Source: Trueperaceae bacterium (GTDB lineage Bacteria > Deinococcota > Deinococci > Deinococcales > Trueperaceae). Taken from it: a stretch of DNA of 43,290 nucleotides. The first letter of the stretch is position 1; each line of letters begins with the position of its first letter. The translations under genes and the position numbers were made by a program. Positions 24,845 through 32,720 of this stretch are shown piece after piece. A model generated the notes under the pieces. That model searched no databases. It was given only the letters and a program-made list of their open reading frames with translations, and had not been told where the DNA came from. The stretch is taken from positions 1 through 43,290 of the forward strand of contig JAGQHN010000035.1 in the NCBI GenBank assembly GCA_020431825.1, written 5' to 3'.

Positions 24845-25840
24845 ATGCCAGACCTGAATATTCCTGTCAAAATACTGGGTATTGGGCGCTATTTACCAGA
24901 ACGTCGGGTCAGTAATGAAGAGCTTGCCCGGTTATGTGGGCGCTCTGCCCACTGGATTGAAGAGCGAAACGGAGTTAGGGAGCGGCGTTACAAAAGTTTT
25001 GAAACCAATGCTTTTATGGGTGCTAGGGCCGCCGAAAATGCTTTAGCTGATGCAGATGTAGGGCTAAACGATATCGATCTTATTCTGAACGCTTCTGGTA
25101 CAGCCCAGCAAAGCATTCCTGATAATGCGGTTTTCATTCAGCGTGAACTAGGCGAACGTGCGGCTGGTACTGCCGCAATGACCCTTCATGCGACGTGCCT
25201 GAGTTTTCTGGCAGGCTTCGATCTGGCTGCCAGTTTGCTGTTAGCGCGTCGTTACAGGACGATATTACTTATCAGTAGTGATATTGCTTCGGTAGCCCTT
25301 AATCCTGAAGAGGCTGAAAGTTTTAGCCTCTTTGGTGATGGGGCAGCAGCGGTTGTTCTGAGTTTGGCTGAGGGTGAGTCGTCTGGTCTGCACCGCGCAG
25401 CCTTTAAAACTTTTTCTGAAGGCGCTGAGTTAACCACGGTTCGTGGTGGGGGTACGCAGTTTCATCCCAATGCTAAAATGACAAGGGCAGAGGATAATCT
25501 CTTTCACATGGATGGGTTAGCGGTGCTGCGCCTCGTCAGGCGGCATGCCCAAGACTTTTTAGAAGGCTTAGAGCCGGGCTTGTCTGCAGGTTTGGGAGCT
25601 ATCAACCTGGTGATTCCCCATCAGGCGAGTAAGGTAGGTTTACGGTCTTTAGAACGCTATAACTGGCCGCGAGAAAAAATTGTTGAAACCTTAAGCTTTC
25701 TGGGGAATTGTATCTCTGCATCGTTGCCGCTTACGCTTTATGAAGCGATTAAGTCAGGCAGGCTCGAGCGCGGTGACCGCTTTCTCATGGTAGGTACGGG
25801 TGCCGGGCTCAGTATGGGTGGCCTCATACTCACCTATTAA
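24845..25840 (+). CDS. Ketosynthase III / OleA-like condensing enzyme
   Basis: A 331-residue thiolase-fold KAS III protein. The catalytic triad is in place: Cys118 (LHATCLSFLAGFD), His259 (VIPHQASKVGL) and Asn288 (FLGNCISASLPLTL). N-terminal GIGRYLPERRVSNEELA and WIEERNGVRERRY are typical of FabH. The active-site context TCLSF is not the AACSGF of FabH, and no FabD, FabG or ACP gene is adjacent. With OleC and OleD-like partners, the likely reaction is head-to-head Claisen condensation of two acyl-CoA or acyl-ACP units. OleA identity is by context and fold rather than by full OleA length. Confidence 0.9.
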   Translation: MPDLNIPVKILGIGRYLPERRVSNEELARLCGRSAHWIEERNGVRERRYKSFETNAFMGARAAENALADADVGLNDIDLILNASGTAQQSIPDNAVFIQRELGERAAGTAAMTLHATCLSFLAGFDLAASLLLARRYRTILLISSDIASVALNPEEAESFSLFGDGAAAVVLSLAEGESSGLHRAAFKTFSEGAELTTVRGGGTQFHPNAKMTRAEDNLFHMDGLAVLRLVRRHAQDFLEGLEPGLSAGLGAINLVIPHQASKVGLRSLERYNWPREKIVETLSFLGNCISASLPLTLYEAIKSGRLERGDRFLMVGTGAGLSMGGLILTY

Positions 25841-26973
25841 TGAAACAGATCCTTTTAACCGGTGGGCGGGCGCCTGCCACACTTGATCTGGCGCGGTCTC
25901 TCGCAAGAGCAGGTCATAGGGTTATTCTGGCTGAAAGTGTTCGTCATAGTTTGACCAGTTATTCCAGAGCCTGCAATAAAACGTATTTCGTTGCGCCACC
26001 AAGACAGGCCTATGAAAGCTTTAAACAAAACTTGCTGGACATTATTCAAAAAGAAAAGATTGATTTGCTTATTCCAAGCTGCGAGGAAGTTTTCTGGATA
26101 GCAAGGGCGCATCATGATCTGAGTAGGCATTGTCAGGTTTTTTGTGAGCCGCTTAAAGATCTGGTGAGCTGGCATCATAAGGGGCAGTTTATAGACAAGC
26201 TAAAAGGGCTTGGCTTAGCCGCTTTGGAAACGCGGCCCATCTGTTCTCATACAGAGCTTGAAAGTCTTCCGCTAGATGAGGTGGTGTTAAAACCTGCTTA
26301 CTCGAGGTTTGCCACAAAAGCGCTTTTGCCGCCTCATTCCAGGGAAAGCTTGAAAGCCGTCCATCCCTCCGAAGCTAATCCTTGGCTTGCGCAAAGCTAC
26401 CTAAAAGGCAAAGCACTTTGTAGTTACAGTCTTGCTATTGGCGGCAAGCTGACAGCACATACCGTTTATGGCGCCGAGTTTACGGCAGGTCAGGGGTCAT
26501 CGGTCGTTTTCAGGCATTTGCAGCATCAGGGTATCGAAGCTTTTGTCAGACAAATTGTGCAGGCGTTTGGCATGACCGGGCAGTTTGCCTTTGATTTTAT
26601 AGAGACCTCAGAGGGTGAAGTTTTTGCCCTCGAGTGTAACCCCAGGGCTACCAGTGGCGTTCATTTACTGGCAAGCTGTCCTGCCTTTCCCCAGGCTTTT
26701 TGGGATGAAACTGTCTTTGTAAAACCACAACAAGCTGAGAGCATTATGCTGGCAAGTGCCATGCTGCAGGCTTTTGGTAAGAGCAAAAAAAAGAGGGAGT
26801 GGCTAGAGGTCTTTGGCTCGAGCCGAGACGCTCTGTTTCGCTGGGCTGATCCTCTGCCAGCGCTACTTCAGGGTTTAGCCATCTGGCCTTTTTTAGAGCT
26901 TGCGTGGCAAAAAAAGCTGAGCTTACTGGAAGCCTCAACTTATGATATCGAGTGGAATGGCGAAGCGCTTTAA
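25840..26973 (+). CDS. ATP-grasp ligase
   Basis: A 377-residue ATP-grasp enzyme of the carbamoyl-phosphate synthetase-like type. The N-terminal part (MKQILLTGGRAPATLDLARSL in two segments) is a Rossmann-like pre-ATP-grasp domain. The ATP site includes EVVLKPAYSRFATKAL (about 149-164) and the metal-binding FAFDFIETSEGEVFALECNPRATSGVHL, given here in parts. Such enzymes form an acyl-phosphate and join it to an amine or thiol. Its start overlaps the ketosynthase stop by one base (TAATG). ATP-grasp proteins are not part of the known oleABCD pathway, so here it may attach an amino acid or amine to the product. Confidence 0.9.
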   Translation: MKQILLTGGRAPATLDLARSLARAGHRVILAESVRHSLTSYSRACNKTYFVAPPRQAYESFKQNLLDIIQKEKIDLLIPSCEEVFWIARAHHDLSRHCQVFCEPLKDLVSWHHKGQFIDKLKGLGLAALETRPICSHTELESLPLDEVVLKPAYSRFATKALLPPHSRESLKAVHPSEANPWLAQSYLKGKALCSYSLAIGGKLTAHTVYGAEFTAGQGSSVVFRHLQHQGIEAFVRQIVQAFGMTGQFAFDFIETSEGEVFALECNPRATSGVHLLASCPAFPQAFWDETVFVKPQQAESIMLASAMLQAFGKSKKKREWLEVFGSSRDALFRWADPLPALLQGLAIWPFLELAWQKKLSLLEASTYDIEWNGEAL

Positions 26974-28579
26974 CATTTCTGCTCTGGTAGACCAAGCGGC
27001 GCAGCAAAACCCTGATAAAGCTGCTCTCATCTTTTATGACCGAACAAAGCGAGACTATAGCAGTTACGATTATCGTTACGTTTATGAGAGCAGTAACCGC
27101 TATGCCAGTGGCTTACTTGCCAGGGGGTTCAGGGCGGGGCAGAAGCTGGCCCTGCTAAGTCATCCTGATGCTGAGTTTTTTGTCTTTGTTCTGGGCTTAT
27201 TTAAAGCAGGTCTGGTACCTGTTTTTCTTGACCCTGCTGTGGGCTTGCGAAAGCTCAAGCAATGTATCTATGACGCCGAGGTTGATGGTTTTGTGGGCTC
27301 GAGCCTGATCAAGCTGGCAAGCTATCTGTTAGGTTGGCATCAGGGTAAGAAGATGAGACATCTTTTTCCCAGAGGCCGGCATAAGGGGAGTTTTCCCAGT
27401 TTTAAAGCAGCAGGGTCATCCCTTTTTGAACGGGCAGAAACCTTCGAGACAGACCTTGCTCTTATAAGTTTTACCAGCGGAAGTACCGGTACGCCCAAGG
27501 GCGTTTGTTTTAGCCAGCAAAACCTGAGGGCACAACTGGAGAGCATTCAGGCCCTATACAGCATCAAAGCCTCAGAAGTTGATATGCCAACCCTGCCCGT
27601 TTTTACCTTTTTTGATCTGGCGTTTGGCCTCAGTTCGGTTTTGCCTCATACCAATACTTTGCGTCCGGCAAAGGCAGAACCAGAGAAGCTGCTCGAGGCC
27701 ATAGACAGATTTAAAGTAACGACGATGTTTGCCTCTCCTGTTCTGGCAGAAAAGTTGGCGCAGCATGGTCAAAAACTGCCGGGACTCAAACGGTTTATTT
27801 CAGCGGGTGCGCCTGTCGAGGCAGAGGTTCTGGCGAAATTACGACCCTTATTAGATGATGCTGCCAAGATTCATATACCTTACGGGGCAACGGAGTGCTT
27901 GCCCATTACGAGTATAGAAGGCTCTGAAATCGTGAGACAAACACGCTTCCTAACTGAGCAGGGGGCAGGCGTTTGTGTTGGCAGAGCCGTGGCCAACCTG
28001 GATTTACGGCTTATGCCCATTACTGATGCAGCAGTTCCCCAGTGGCACAGTGATTTTTCGCTGGCTACAGGAAAAATTGGCGAAATCGTGGTCAGGGCCG
28101 AGCAGGCGAGCCAGACGTATAGCAACCGACCTGAAGCAAACGCACTGGCTAAAATGCTAGACACAGATGGTACCTTTTTACACCGCATGGGTGACCTTGG
28201 CTACCTGGATGAACAGGGAAGACTCTGGTTTGTGGGCCGTAAGGCGCACAGGCTCGAGCTACCCCAAAGCACACTTTTTACGTTACCGGTCGAGCGAATT
28301 TTTAAGGTTCACCCTGGAGTAAAACGTTCGGCTCTGGTTGGCGTCAGGCTAGGGGGTAGGCTCGAGCCCGTACTATGCGTTGAGCCTACCCAAAGGTTGA
28401 CAAGAGTGCAAAAAAGGCAGTTGCTTGAATCTCTACGGGTATTGGCACAGCAAAATGAAAAAACCGTTTTGGTAAAGCATTTTCTCATCAAGCAAAAATT
28501 CCCTGTGGATATTCGTCATAACTCCAAAATTATTCGAGAAGAGCTGGCCATCTGGGCCAGTAAACAGATAATGGGCTAG
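26957..28579 (+). CDS. oleC: OleC beta-lactone synthetase (AMP-ligase family)
   Basis: About 540 residues of the acyl-adenylating ANL superfamily with the OleC-specific pattern. The P-loop is FTSGSTGTPKGV (about 173-184). It then has YGATECLPITSIEG, CVGRAVANLDLRLMPITDA, GKIGEIVVRA, HRMGDLGYLDEQGRLWFVG, RKAHRLE and the final DIRHNSKIIREELAIWA, which are the conserved OleC stretches. OleC adenylates a 2-alkyl-3-hydroxy acid and closes it to a cis-beta-lactone. The ATG at 26957 (MAKRFNIS) is preferred; ATG at 26942 adds five residues. It overlaps the ATP-grasp gene by 17 bases and ends the operon. Confidence 0.93.
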   Translation: MAKRFNISALVDQAAQQNPDKAALIFYDRTKRDYSSYDYRYVYESSNRYASGLLARGFRAGQKLALLSHPDAEFFVFVLGLFKAGLVPVFLDPAVGLRKLKQCIYDAEVDGFVGSSLIKLASYLLGWHQGKKMRHLFPRGRHKGSFPSFKAAGSSLFERAETFETDLALISFTSGSTGTPKGVCFSQQNLRAQLESIQALYSIKASEVDMPTLPVFTFFDLAFGLSSVLPHTNTLRPAKAEPEKLLEAIDRFKVTTMFASPVLAEKLAQHGQKLPGLKRFISAGAPVEAEVLAKLRPLLDDAAKIHIPYGATECLPITSIEGSEIVRQTRFLTEQGAGVCVGRAVANLDLRLMPITDAAVPQWHSDFSLATGKIGEIVVRAEQASQTYSNRPEANALAKMLDTDGTFLHRMGDLGYLDEQGRLWFVGRKAHRLELPQSTLFTLPVERIFKVHPGVKRSALVGVRLGGRLEPVLCVEPTQRLTRVQKRQLLESLRVLAQQNEKTVLVKHFLIKQKFPVDIRHNSKIIREELAIWASKQIMG

Positions 28580-28612
28580 CTGCCCAGTCTAAAGCTAGCC
28601 GCCCAGCCTGAA
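28575..28612. repeat. Tandem 19-bp duplication at the convergent gene ends
   Basis: GCTAGCTGCCCAGTCTAAA (28575-28593) is repeated as GCTAGCCGCCCAGCCTGAA (28594-28612), three differences. It covers the stop codons of oleC and of the receiver gene on the other strand, whose stop is within the second copy. Confidence 0.6.
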
Positions 28613-28996
28613 GAAAGTATCGCCAGCCAGTACCCGCTCAATGGCGTCCAAAATATCCAGGGGTTCTTCCTTTAAAACATAGGCACTGGCCCCGTGGGTC
28701 TTGGCCTGTTCGGCGTAGTCCATTTGGGCATGCGCAGAAACCATCAGGCATTTCAGGCCAGGGTAGTCTTTTCTTAAGATTTTTAAGAGCTCGAGCCCAC
28801 TCATCCCTGGCATAGATACATCAATGAGCGCCATATCAGCCCCATGCGTTTTTAGCTTTTCAAGCGCTTCTTCGGCCGAGGCTGCTTCACCGCAAATCAT
28901 AAGCTGAGGTTCCGCCTCGAGAAATTGCCTCAGGTTTTTCCGGATAACCTGATGATCATCAATGATAAAAAGTTTGGTTTTACTAGCTTCCGTCAT
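28595..28996 (-). CDS. Stand-alone NarL-type receiver (no DNA-binding domain)
   Basis: A 133-residue single receiver domain. The phosphorylation site is Asp59 (ALIDVSMPG) with acidic pocket Asp13-Asp14, Ser87 and Lys109 (YVLKEEP). The sequence matches the NarL/FixJ receiver type and stops at RVLAGDTFFRLGG, just where the linker to a LuxR helix-turn-helix normally begins, so the output domain is absent. It is the last gene of the signalling operon; the 67-base spacing from the upstream kinase could hide its own signals. It converges with oleC at 15 bases distance. Confidence 0.92.
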   Translation of the reverse strand: MTEASKTKLFIIDDHQVIRKNLRQFLEAEPQLMICGEAASAEEALEKLKTHGADMALIDVSMPGMSGLELLKILRKDYPGLKCLMVSAHAQMDYAEQAKTHGASAYVLKEEPLDILDAIERVLAGDTFFRLGG

Positions 28997-29063
28997 GACT
29001 TTATCTTTTCTTTCTTTAGACTAGCCTGAATTCGCTACAAGATATACTTTGCATACGACGAGA

Positions 29064-30128
29064 CTAAGTCAGGGTATAGGCGGGTAGTCCTAAACTCACC
29101 ACAGTGCCTGAGCCTGGTTTACTCGATAGCTCAAAGCTGCCCCCAAACAGCTCCATTTGCTCTTTGACCGAGTAAAGTCCAAAGCCGCCATGGTTTTCAA
29201 GATGTCCAGGATCAAAGCCTCTACCATGGTCTTCAACAGTAATAAGCAGATCCTGTTCCTTTCTTTGCAGGCGCACCACAGCTTCAAGGGTTTCGCCATG
29301 TTTAACGACATTAAAAAGCAGTTCGCGAATAACCCTGAAGAGAAAAATGCGCATGACTTCACTGGGTACCGGTAAATTATTTTCGCCGTAAAGGAGTACC
29401 TGGAGCTCATAGCGTTTGTACATTTCATCAGATAACCAGCGTAGAGCCTGATATAAGCCTTCCCCTTTTAACACTGGAGGACTTAAATCCACGGTCAGTT
29501 CTCTGGAAATGCGAATAATCTGCTCGAGCTGCTCATAAACAGCATTGATTCTTGCTGTGGCACTGTCTGGCAATTGACGCTGGGTGGTCCTAAGCATAAT
29601 TTGTGCCCCGTAAACCTGTTGCTGCAAATCGTCATGCAAAATTTGGGCAATCCGGTGCCGCTCACGTTGCTCAGCCAGGCTAAGGTCGGAGGCCAGTTTT
29701 CTTAGCTGTTCATTCTTTTCTGCGAGGCTCTGATTTTTCTCGTCAAGCCGTTTTCGCAGACTGACTTTTTCTAAGGCATTGGCAATTGCGTAGTTAAGAA
29801 TGGTTTGATTAACCTCGCCTTTAACCAGATAATCCTGCGCGCCCTGTTGCAAAGTCTTGACAATAACACCGGGCCGCTCATCGCCTGTTAAAACAATGAC
29901 CGGGATAAACTGCTCGACGCAGTAAGACAAGAGTTTAAAGGTATCGGCTTTGGGTAAGTGGTAATCAAGTAAAACGCAATCAATTGCCTTTTCATCAAGC
30001 AGCGCATAGGCCTCTTGTTCGGTTGCGGCCTCGTAGCAGGTATGCTGGCCTTTAAGCAACCTGAAGACGATTTCACGGTCAACCTCATCGTCGTCAATAA
30101 TGGCAATTTCTAGCGTCTGGTTAATCAT
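29064..30128 (-). CDS. Receiver-HisKA_3 histidine kinase
   Basis: A 354-residue soluble kinase with an N-terminal receiver (Asp55 in CVLLDYHLP, Lys103), a coiled coil (about 118-156), a HisKA_3 dimerisation domain with His165 (HRIAQILHDDLQQQV) and a HATPase_c domain ending GFGLYSVKEQMELFGG. HisKA_3 kinases normally pair with NarL-type receivers, which is what the next gene encodes. The lack of membrane helices and the receiver in front indicate that it takes phosphate from an upstream kinase or is gated by its own receiver. It lies eight bases after the Rcp1-like gene. Confidence 0.93.
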   Translation of the reverse strand: MINQTLEIAIIDDDEVDREIVFRLLKGQHTCYEAATEQEAYALLDEKAIDCVLLDYHLPKADTFKLLSYCVEQFIPVIVLTGDERPGVIVKTLQQGAQDYLVKGEVNQTILNYAIANALEKVSLRKRLDEKNQSLAEKNEQLRKLASDLSLAEQRERHRIAQILHDDLQQQVYGAQIMLRTTQRQLPDSATARINAVYEQLEQIIRISRELTVDLSPPVLKGEGLYQALRWLSDEMYKRYELQVLLYGENNLPVPSEVMRIFLFRVIRELLFNVVKHGETLEAVVRLQRKEQDLLITVEDHGRGFDPGHLENHGGFGLYSVKEQMELFGGSFELSSKPGSGTVVSLGLPAYTLT

Positions 30129-30136
30129 GGTTTGCT

Positions 30137-30571
30137 TTAGTGGGAAGGGGGAAGTTCAACAACTCGCCAGTAGGCGTCTAGCATTTCAATGAGTTGCAAA
30201 AAGTCTGCCCCGGCTCTTGACTTGAGCAGATAACCAGCAATGTGCTCACGGTAGGCCGCCATTTTGTCTTCATCACTGTTTGAGGTGGTAAGCACAAAAA
30301 CAACACTCGAGGACAAATCAGGGTCTTTACGCAGGGTTTGTAAAAATTCTATGCCGTTCATTCTAGGCATATTGATGTCAAGTAAAATCATATAGGGTCT
30401 GGGTAAGCGCTCATAGCCCTCTTCACCGCGTAAGCACTTTAGGGCCTCTATGCCGTCAGCTACGACGGTAAAAGGATTGGCTATACGCTGCCGCTCAAAG
30501 GCGCGCTGGATGGCTTCAGCGTCTACTTCGTCATCTTCTATAAGCAATAAGTGTATGTGTTTGGTATCCAT
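30137..30571 (-). CDS. Rcp1-like single-domain response regulator
   Basis: A 144-residue receiver with Asp65 (MILLDINMPRMNGIEFL) and acidic residues Glu12-Asp13-Asp14. It has the extra loop RGEEGYERLPRP typical of Rcp1-type regulators that serve phytochrome-like kinases. No output domain is present, so it should relay phosphate or act by protein contact. It lies 11 bases after the GAF-PAS kinase gene, and the kinase is of the kind such regulators partner with. Confidence 0.93.
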   Translation of the reverse strand: MDTKHIHLLLIEDDEVDAEAIQRAFERQRIANPFTVVADGIEALKCLRGEEGYERLPRPYMILLDINMPRMNGIEFLQTLRKDPDLSSSVVFVLTTSNSDEDKMAAYREHIAGYLLKSRAGADFLQLIEMLDAYWRVVELPPSH

Positions 30572-30582
30572 AACTACTCTCT

Positions 30583-32586
30583 TTATCTCGAATTGTTTAG
30601 CAGCCAGCTAAACTTAAAGCTAGCGCCCTTACCGGGCGCAGATGATACTTCAATCTCACCGTTATGACTTTCGACTAACTTTTTGACAATGGCAAGGCCA
30701 ACACCACTGCTTTCCACCTTATCTCGGGGTTGCAGCGTTTGAAAAATCATAAAGATCTTGTCAAAGTAACTGGGCTCTATGCCGGGGCCATCATCCTTGA
30801 CTTCGATACTAAGGAAGTCGTCCTCGTGCCAGGCAGAAATGGCGATCTTGCCGTTATCCCGGTCATGGTGTTTTACCGCATTATTAATAAGGTTTCTGAT
30901 CACGGTTTCTAGGGGAACTCGAGTCGTCTGAATGGTGCCAACCTCACTATCAATCGTGATTCGAAAACTTTCTGGGGGATTGAGCATGTCGATGATAGAG
31001 TTGAGCAGTTCGCCCAGATCAAACGCTTCAACCGGGTAACTGGTTCGGTCTGCTCTGGAGTAAGCCAGCAGGTCTTCAAGCAGTCGCTCGAGCCGCAGGA
31101 TGCGACCTTTCATGAGTTTAAGGTGCCGTTTGGAAGCTTCTGGCAGATGCTGAGCGGCATCTTCTTCTATCCAGTTTGCCAGGTTATCTATGGCTCTAAG
31201 TGGTGCTTTTAGATCATGAGAGGCGACATAGGTAAATTGATTAAGTTCCTCAAGACTGCGCTCGAGCGCCAGGGTTCGCTCCTGTACCCGCATTTCCAGG
31301 TCTTCATTGAGTTGCACCAGAGCCTCTTCGACGCGTTTTTGTTCGCTGATGTCCCGGTTAATTTCTAAAACCAGAAAGCTTTCAGGGTCTATGAGCTGAT
31401 GACGGGTAGAAACAATGACCTGTTCGCCGCTCTTGGTTTCTTGAATAAGCTCACCTTCCCAGTGATCTTTTTCAAGCAGGGTGGACTCGAGCTTTGCCAG
31501 CGAGATGGGGTGCTTGGTCTTGAGTAGCTCATGGCTTATTTTGCCCAGGGCTTCCTCTTCGCTAAAACCATACAGATTGCTGGCTCCCTGACTCCAGCTG
31601 CTTATGCCTTCTCCTTTTGACCAAAGGATAATAGCGTCATAGGCCAGATTGACAATTTGCGACTGCTCTCTAAGTTTGGCTTCGTTGTGCAGTTGTTCTG
31701 TTATATCAATGCCAGAAGGCACCAGATAACTGACTTTTCCCGCTTCATCAAAGATGGGTGCCACCATAAAATCAATCGTTATAAATTGCTTTTCTGCCAG
31801 GCGAATGGGGGCATGAAACCGTGAGATTTCTCCTGCTTTTGCCTTTCTTAGACTTTTCCTTAACTGTTTTTTGCTTTCGCTGCTATAGGACCACCAGTAG
31901 GTTTCTTCAAAGGCTTTACCAATAACATCTGCTTCTTTGAGATTGGCTGCCTGTAACGCTGGCTTATTGGCCTCGATAAGAATGCCTTCAGGGGTGAGTA
32001 GCCCAACAAAAACATAAAGATTATTAATCAGGCTGCGTAAGCGACCAGAGCCCTGAGACAATTCCTGGCTGAGGGCTTCCTTCTCCTTCAGGGTTTGCCG
32101 CATGGCAATTTCTGACATGGCAATTTCAGCAATGTCGCTGAGAATGGACTGCTCATTATCTGTCCAATCTCTGGGTTTGGCATCTATGGCGCAGAGCGAG
32201 CCAATAATTTGCTGATTGGGTGTTTTTAGCGGAATGCCCAGATAGGCAATGACATTAAGGTCAGCTATGGCTAAATTGTCTTTGAGCACTGGGTGAAGCC
32301 TCGAGTCTGAGACTTTAAGGGCTTGCTTTTCCGTGACCACATGCTGGCAAAACGAGTGAGATAGGGGCGTGCCCCTTAGACTGGCCCAGGGTTCAGGAAG
32401 TCCCAGAGCACTTTTAAAAAACTGCCGCTTATCATCCACCAGGGACATAAGGGATACCGGAACATCAAGCAACTTTTGCACCAGCCGCGTAAGCCGGTCA
32501 AAAGATTCTTCAGGCAAGCTATCAAGCAAACCCGTTTCAGCCAGCGCTTCAAGTCGTTTTTTGTTGCTTAACTCATTTGTCTTCAT
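30583..32586 (-). CDS. GAF-PAS-PAS sensor histidine kinase
   Basis: A 667-residue soluble kinase: N-terminal GAF domain (about 20-165), PAS domain (about 180-300), second PAS domain (about 310-425), coiled coil, then HisKA with His457 (FTYVASHDLKAPLRAI) and HATPase_c (NLINNAVKHH, DDGPGIEPSYFDKIF, GVGLAIVKKL). The H-box resembles phytochrome-type and light-regulated kinases, but no bilin-binding Cys is apparent in the GAF domain. It is the first gene of the four-gene relay. No membrane helix is present, so the signal is intracellular. Confidence 0.95.
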   Translation of the reverse strand: MKTNELSNKKRLEALAETGLLDSLPEESFDRLTRLVQKLLDVPVSLMSLVDDKRQFFKSALGLPEPWASLRGTPLSHSFCQHVVTEKQALKVSDSRLHPVLKDNLAIADLNVIAYLGIPLKTPNQQIIGSLCAIDAKPRDWTDNEQSILSDIAEIAMSEIAMRQTLKEKEALSQELSQGSGRLRSLINNLYVFVGLLTPEGILIEANKPALQAANLKEADVIGKAFEETYWWSYSSESKKQLRKSLRKAKAGEISRFHAPIRLAEKQFITIDFMVAPIFDEAGKVSYLVPSGIDITEQLHNEAKLREQSQIVNLAYDAIILWSKGEGISSWSQGASNLYGFSEEEALGKISHELLKTKHPISLAKLESTLLEKDHWEGELIQETKSGEQVIVSTRHQLIDPESFLVLEINRDISEQKRVEEALVQLNEDLEMRVQERTLALERSLEELNQFTYVASHDLKAPLRAIDNLANWIEEDAAQHLPEASKRHLKLMKGRILRLERLLEDLLAYSRADRTSYPVEAFDLGELLNSIIDMLNPPESFRITIDSEVGTIQTTRVPLETVIRNLINNAVKHHDRDNGKIAISAWHEDDFLSIEVKDDGPGIEPSYFDKIFMIFQTLQPRDKVESSGVGLAIVKKLVESHNGEIEVSSAPGKGASFKFSWLLNNSR

Positions 32587-32720
32587 AGGAGCGCCCAGAC
32601 ACGATAGATAGTTCTCACCTAACCCTCTAAGTGTATTTTTTTTGCCTCTTGAGCTTTGTAAGCAAAAGGCAAAAGCAGCTAGGCGTCAGATATTTCACAT
32701 AGTATTAACTGGTCGCCGTG

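Noticed and set aside
24845..25840. Reading the ketosynthase as ordinary FabH of fatty acid synthesis
   Set aside because: The active-site context is not FabH-like and the operon holds OleC and OleD-like genes but no fatty acid synthesis genes.
32640..32690. Inverse pair around TTTTGCCT and AGGCAAAA between kinase and M20 gene
   Set aside because: The loop is long and the flanking homopolymer has the wrong orientation for a terminator on either strand.
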